Source of the DNA: Desulfuromonadales bacterium
GTDB lineage: Bacteria; Desulfobacterota; Desulfuromonadia; Geobacterales; Pseudopelobacteraceae
DNA length: 15,838 nt
Assembly: GCA_015688915.1 (NCBI GenBank)
Contig: JAATGX010000044.1
Location: 1 to 15,838, forward strand
Direction of reading: 5' to 3'
Shown here: piece by piece, positions 13,084-15,838 of the stretch
Position numbering within the stretch: the first letter of the stretch is position 1
Layout: the number at the start of each line of letters is the position of its first letter
The notes under the pieces: generated by a model
Database searches by the model: none
Told to the model about the DNA's origin: nothing
Seen by the model: the letters and a program-made list of their open reading frames with translations, nothing else
Made by a program: the position numbers and the translations under genes

Positions 13084-13905
13084 ATGAATCTGCTTCACGC
13101 CATCGTTCTCGGCGCCCTGCAGGGCTTTTCCGAGGTGCTGCCCATCAGCAGCTCCGCCCACCTGATCCTGGTCCCCTGGCTGCTGAAATGGCCCGAATCC
13201 GGGCTGACCTTTGACGTGGCCCTGCACCTGGGGACCTTTCTCGCCCTTGCGGCCTATTTCCGGCGGGATGTGATCGAACTGGCGACCTCCTTTTTCGCGG
13301 CCTTGTCCGACAGGTCTTTGGATACCCAGGCCAAGCGGCTGCCGTTCCTGATCATCGCCGCCACCGTCCCGGCCGCCATTGTGGGCAAGTTGTTCGAACA
13401 CCCGATTGAAGATATCTTCCGGTCGAAACCGCTGCTGATCGCCTCGTTCCTGATCGTCTTCGGGCTGATCCTGGGAGCGGCTGACCGGTTCAGCCGCCGG
13501 CAGCGCGGCCTGGAAGACGTGAAGCCGGCCGGCGCCCTGCTGATCGGCCTGTTCCAATGCCTGGCCCTGCTCCCCGGCGTATCCCGCTCGGGCATCACCA
13601 TCACCGCCGGGCTGATGCTCGGCTTCACCCGGGAGGCGTCCGCCCGGTTCTCGTTTCTCATGTCGCTTCCCATCGTGGCCGGCGCCGCGCTGCTCAAGAT
13701 CCTGGAAATCTCGAAGCACGGCATCCCGGCGGGCGAGGGAATCCCCATGCTGGTGGGCATCGCGGTCTCGGCGGTGATCGGCTACATCAGCGTGGCCTTC
13801 CTGCTGCGCCTCGTGCAGAAACAAAGCCTTTTGCCGTTCGTCTGGTACCGCGTAATCGTTGGCGGGGCACTGATTGCGGCCATCCTGGCGGGATTCGGGG
13901 GATAG
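13084..13905 (+). CDS. uppP: Undecaprenyl-diphosphatase UppP (BacA)
   Basis: A 273-residue inner-membrane enzyme that removes a phosphate from undecaprenyl diphosphate, recycling the lipid carrier of peptidoglycan and other envelope polymers; it also gives bacitracin resistance. The first conserved block GFSEVLPISSSAHL is at residues 14-27 with catalytic-site Glu17. The second, LLPGVSRSGITITAG, is at 162-176 with Arg168. About seven to eight hydrophobic segments are visible. An earlier ATG at 13027 exists, but the one at 13084 has AAGGAG seven bases upstream and gives the family's usual N-terminus (MNLLHAIVLGALQG). It is transcribed away from DUF47-pit and followed after 49 bp by radC. Confidence 0.95.
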   Translation: MNLLHAIVLGALQGFSEVLPISSSAHLILVPWLLKWPESGLTFDVALHLGTFLALAAYFRRDVIELATSFFAALSDRSLDTQAKRLPFLIIAATVPAAIVGKLFEHPIEDIFRSKPLLIASFLIVFGLILGAADRFSRRQRGLEDVKPAGALLIGLFQCLALLPGVSRSGITITAGLMLGFTREASARFSFLMSLPIVAGAALLKILEISKHGIPAGEGIPMLVGIAVSAVIGYISVAFLLRLVQKQSLLPFVWYRVIVGGALIAAILAGFGG

Positions 13906-13954
13906 GAATTTTTCTTTCTCCTTTTACTAAGGGGGGAATAACCGGGAGGCAGCC

Positions 13955-14644
13955 ATGGCCGGCGGCATTCGAGAGTGGCCCAAGGACGAACGGCCTCGGG
14001 AAAAGATGCTCAAACGAGGCGCAAGCGGACTGAGCGACGCCGAATTGCTGGCGCTGATCATCCGCAGCGGCGACCCGGTGACCGGGCAGAGCGCCATCGA
14101 CCTGGGGCGCCAGTTGATCAGCCGCTTCGGCGGCAACCTGCGGGAGCTGGCCGGGGCGGATATCGCTGAGATCACCGCCATCAAGGGGGTGGGGCTGGCG
14201 AAGGCGGCCGGCCTCAAGGCGGCCTTTGCCCTGGCCAACCGTTTCCAGGGCAGAAAGCTCGAACACCTGGACCGATTCACCTCACCCCGCCAGGTATTCG
14301 ACTATTTCCACCACGAGTTTCGCGACAGCAGGAAGGAATACTTCCTGGCCCTGCTCCTGGACGGCAAGAACCGCATCACCCGCCGCGTGCAGATCTCGGA
14401 AGGCTCCCTCAACCAGAGCCTGGTCCACCCCCGCGAAGTCTTCAGCCCGGCGGTCAGGGAATCGGCGGCGGCCGTGATCCTGGTCCACAACCACCCCACC
14501 GGCGACCCGGCCCCCAGCTCGGAGGATATCGCCATCACCCGCCGTCTGCGGGAGGCCGGCGAGCTCATGGGGATCCGGGTGCTCGACCACATCATTGTCG
14601 GGGACGGGGAGTACCTGAGTTTCGTGGAGCGGGGACTTTTGTAA
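13955..14644 (+). CDS. radC: RadC/YeeS-family JAB-domain protein
   Basis: A 229-residue RadC protein, normal length. A helix-hairpin-helix-like part occupies the first half (AIKGVGLAKAAGLKAA at about 75-90). The C-terminal half is the JAB/JAMM metalloprotease-like domain: EGSLNQSLVHPREVF at 149-163, then metal ligands His178 and His180 in VHNHPTGDPAPS and Asp191. DHIIVGD closes the domain. Early links to DNA repair in E. coli were not upheld, and the true role is still unclear although the JAMM residues are intact. GGGAGG precedes the ATG by seven bases. The gene probably belongs to one operon with uppP; no terminator is seen in the 49-bp gap. Confidence 0.93.
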   Translation: MAGGIREWPKDERPREKMLKRGASGLSDAELLALIIRSGDPVTGQSAIDLGRQLISRFGGNLRELAGADIAEITAIKGVGLAKAAGLKAAFALANRFQGRKLEHLDRFTSPRQVFDYFHHEFRDSRKEYFLALLLDGKNRITRRVQISEGSLNQSLVHPREVFSPAVRESAAAVILVHNHPTGDPAPSSEDIAITRRLREAGELMGIRVLDHIIVGDGEYLSFVERGLL

Positions 14645-14687
14645 CACATTTCGCTGCCGCCGTATGGCGACGGGCAAGGTTCACGTC

Positions 14688-15383
14688 ATGGTTCAACCAT
14701 CGCCGCACCACACCATCCGACCAGCTCAGAGCCGCTTGCGGTACGAAACCGCCCTCCTCCTGTCCCTGTTTCCGGTCGCCCTGGTAACGTACCTCTGCAT
14801 CCGCCAGTTTGACATCGCCATTTCGCTGGCCGTCCAACGCTGGCTTTTCGTCAACAAAGGCTGGTCCCAGCATACCGCCTCGATTCCCGACGCCCTGCTC
14901 ATCCTGGTCGTATCCATTACGATCGGCGCCTATGTGCTGTTCAGATACCGGATGTCCCGCGGCGAGATCAACGCGGCCACCCTTACCTGTAAAACGCTCG
15001 CGATGGCCGCACCCATCTCCTTCATTGCAAAATCGGTCACGAAGTACGTCTTCGGCAGGATCAACACCAGGGAATGGCTGCTCGCGCCCACGGAGTATGG
15101 CTTCCACTGGTTCAGCGGAGATGATCGCTATTCCGGGTTTCCTTCCGGGCACATGGCGGTCTTTGCGGCCCTGATCGCCGTTTTGTGGCGTCTTCACCCA
15201 CGCTATCGTCCGCCATATCTGGCGATACTGCTGCTGTTGGCACTGGCTCTGATCGCAACCAATTACCATTTCCTCAGCGATGTGATCGCCGGGGCGTACC
15301 TGGGACTTCTGGTCGAGGCATGTGCTTTTCGGGTGGTGGCGCGGGACAGCCGCTTTCGGCCGTTTTCCCGCCAGGAAGGATGA
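14688..15383 (+). CDS. PAP2-family membrane phosphatase
   Basis: A membrane protein of about 231 residues with five to six hydrophobic segments and a PAP2 active site. Numbered from this start, the first motif is KSVTKYVFGR near 115-124, the second FPSGHMAVF near 151-159, and the third NYHFLSDVIAGAYLG near 192-206 with the usual His and Asp. The Ser-Arg normally opening the third motif is replaced by Thr-Asn. It probably removes phosphate from a lipid phosphate such as undecaprenyl diphosphate or phosphatidyl-glycerophosphate; which one is not readable. Start choice: an ATG at 14664 is in frame but has no ribosome site, whereas that at 14688 has AAGGT eight bases upstream. It starts 43 bp after radC, probably in the same operon, and ends in TGA. 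Confidence 0.82.
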   Translation: MVQPSPHHTIRPAQSRLRYETALLLSLFPVALVTYLCIRQFDIAISLAVQRWLFVNKGWSQHTASIPDALLILVVSITIGAYVLFRYRMSRGEINAATLTCKTLAMAAPISFIAKSVTKYVFGRINTREWLLAPTEYGFHWFSGDDRYSGFPSGHMAVFAALIAVLWRLHPRYRPPYLAILLLLALALIATNYHFLSDVIAGAYLGLLVEACAFRVVARDSRFRPFSRQEG

Positions 15384-15485
15384 CAATAGACCGGCGGCCG
15401 CGTCAATGAGCGATACCTTCAACGGGGATTTGCGGGAGGGATTCAACGGGTGAGAGGGAGAGGATAGGTTCGGCGGATCAACGGC

Positions 15486-15514
15486 AACAAAATGGGCAGT
15501 TTAAGGTCATGCCC
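15486..15514 (-). terminator. Weak terminator-like hairpin after the small minus-strand ORF
   Basis: On the minus strand, GGGCA (15514-15510) pairs with TGCCC (15498-15494) around an 11-base loop. ATTTTGTT follows. The stem is only five base pairs, so termination would be inefficient. Confidence 0.3.
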
Positions 15515-15524
15515 GGGACCGGAG

Positions 15525-15581
15525 TCAACAGCCTTCCTTGCAGTGGGCTATGGCCCGCAGTTGATAACGTTTCCGTAACAT
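15525..15581 (-). CDS. Candidate 18-residue small ORF with a near-perfect ribosome site
   Basis: The ATG at 15581-15579 is preceded by AAAGGAGGTG (15597-15588), an almost ideal Shine-Dalgarno at good spacing. The peptide is MLRKRYQLRAIAHCKEGC followed by TGA. It is basic at the start and ends in a Cys-x3-Cys pair. The frame is open further upstream to an ATG at 15647, which would give 40 residues, but only the internal ATG has a ribosome site. A weak hairpin plus T-run follows the stop. I do not recognise the peptide. It could be a small protein, a leader peptide, or a ribosome site left over from a lost gene. Confidence 0.35.
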   Translation of the reverse strand: MLRKRYQLRAIAHCKEGC

Positions 15582-15639
15582 GGCAAGCACCTCCTTTCCG
15601 GCGGCGGCTGGGGACCGCGCCATATCGCCTTCACACATC

Positions 15640-15655
15640 CGCGCCATTCGGCGCG
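15640..15655. repeat. Short GC-rich inverted repeat
   Basis: CGCGCC-ATTC-GGCGCG is a perfect 6-bp stem with a 4-base loop. No T-run follows on either strand. On the minus strand it covers the upstream ATG (15647) of the longer reading of the small ORF. Confidence 0.4.
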
Positions 15656-15694
15656 AAGGTACGCAGCCTTCCTTTGACCGACATCACCATTGGC

Positions 15695-15718
15695 GCGTGC
15701 GGCCCGGAGGCCTCACGC
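15695..15718. repeat. GC-rich hairpin over the stop codon of the right-edge gene
   Basis: GCGTG and GGCC on the left pair with GGCC and CACGC on the right around a CGGA loop, with one mismatched position. The TGA of the minus-strand gene (15715-15713) is inside the stem. No T-run follows, so it is more likely a 3'-end stabiliser than an intrinsic terminator. Confidence 0.4.
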
Positions 15719-15838
15719 AAACTCCTTCAGTACTTCCGGAGTGGTCACCCTTTGTGCCGTCAGCTCCGCCATCAACCGTTCGCCGACCTGCGTCATCTGC
15801 TCCTCCGAGGTAAAAGGAGAAGGATGCACGCCCCGAAC
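15713..15838 (-). CDS. C-terminal end of an unrecognised protein, cut by the right edge
   Basis: The minus strand is open from the window edge for 41 codons to a TGA at 15715-15713. The reading has natural protein character: SPFTSEEQMTQVGERLM, then AELTAQRVTTPEVLKEF, likely two short amphipathic helices. Start, length and family are outside the window and I do not recognise the tail. It is convergent with the PAP2 gene and lies upstream of the candidate 18-codon ORF on the same strand. Confidence 0.5.
   Translation of the reverse strand, partial: VRGVHPSPFTSEEQMTQVGERLMAELTAQRVTTPEVLKEFA

Larger units (their letters stand above)
15384..15712. other. Mostly non-coding interval with short repeats and hairpins
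   Basis: No large gene is supported here. It holds the candidate small ORF and hairpins listed separately. TTCAACGGG occurs twice (15418-15426 and 15442-15450). CAGCCTTCCTT occurs at 15529-15539 and 15664-15674. These repeats are short enough to be chance. No clear terminator was found right after the PAP2 gene on the plus strand. Confidence 0.6.

Noticed and set aside
13015..13824. Long minus-strand open frame opposite uppP
   Set aside because: It is low-complexity, rich in Gln, Gly, Asp and Arg, with no motif, and is antisense to a clear uppP.
14592..15446. Long minus-strand open frame opposite the PAP2 gene
   Set aside because: It has no recognisable motif or ribosome site and opposes a gene with a full PAP2 active site.
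15418..15450. Two TTCAACGGG copies as the start of a CRISPR or tandem array
   Set aside because: There are only two 9-base copies, with no further units and no spacer pattern.

Overview
The window reads as a chromosomal stretch of an anaerobic, Geobacter-like deltaproteobacterium (Desulfuromonadales/Geobacterales). That is an inference from the gene families, the strong AGGAGG ribosome sites, the sigma-54/IHF style of control and the uppP-radC and pit-DUF47 neighbours; no rRNA or other taxonomic marker is present.

Left two thirds (1-11150): an acetone-utilisation locus. On the minus strand, reading leftward from about 8611, lie acxA, acxB and acxC (acetone carboxylase, acetone + CO2 to acetoacetate), scoA and scoB (3-oxoacid CoA-transferase, acetoacetate to acetoacetyl-CoA), an SCP-x/archaeal-type thiolase (to two acetyl-CoA), a 73-residue OB-fold (DUF35-like) protein and a secreted MetA-type membrane protein that runs off the left edge. 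Nearly every gene starts at a good Shine-Dalgarno within a few bases of the preceding stop, so this looks like one transcription unit. A perfect 12-bp hairpin without a U-run sits between acxC and scoA. A divergent gene on the plus strand encodes an AcxR/AcoR-type sigma-54 activator (GAF, AAA+, Fis-type HTH).

The 746-bp divergent intergenic region (8446-9191) is AT-rich. It carries a textbook enhancer layout: clustered ATCTCA/TGAGAT half-sites, an exact IHF consensus, then a -24/-12 element facing acxA, and a second -24/-12 element facing the regulator.

Two genes of the locus are broken by a single in-frame TGA in otherwise well-preserved reading frames: the regulator (codon 535, just before the WPGN motif of its AAA+ domain) and the MetA-like protein (codon 102). 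The enzymes are intact. TGA serves as a normal stop elsewhere in the window (DUF47 and PAP2 genes), so recoding is unlikely. Either the locus has begun to decay at its control and outer-membrane steps, or these are base-call errors.

Right third (11288-15838), GC-rich housekeeping genes: a minus-strand DUF47-pit pair (PhoU-like accessory protein and PiT phosphate transporter, overlapping by 8 bp); a divergent upstream region with a three-unit, 11-bp-period Pho-box-like repeat; then plus-strand uppP, radC and a PAP2 phosphatase. The last 455 bp hold no large gene. They contain an 18-codon candidate small ORF with a near-perfect Shine-Dalgarno, several hairpins, and the C-terminal 41 codons of an unrecognised minus-strand gene entering from the right edge.
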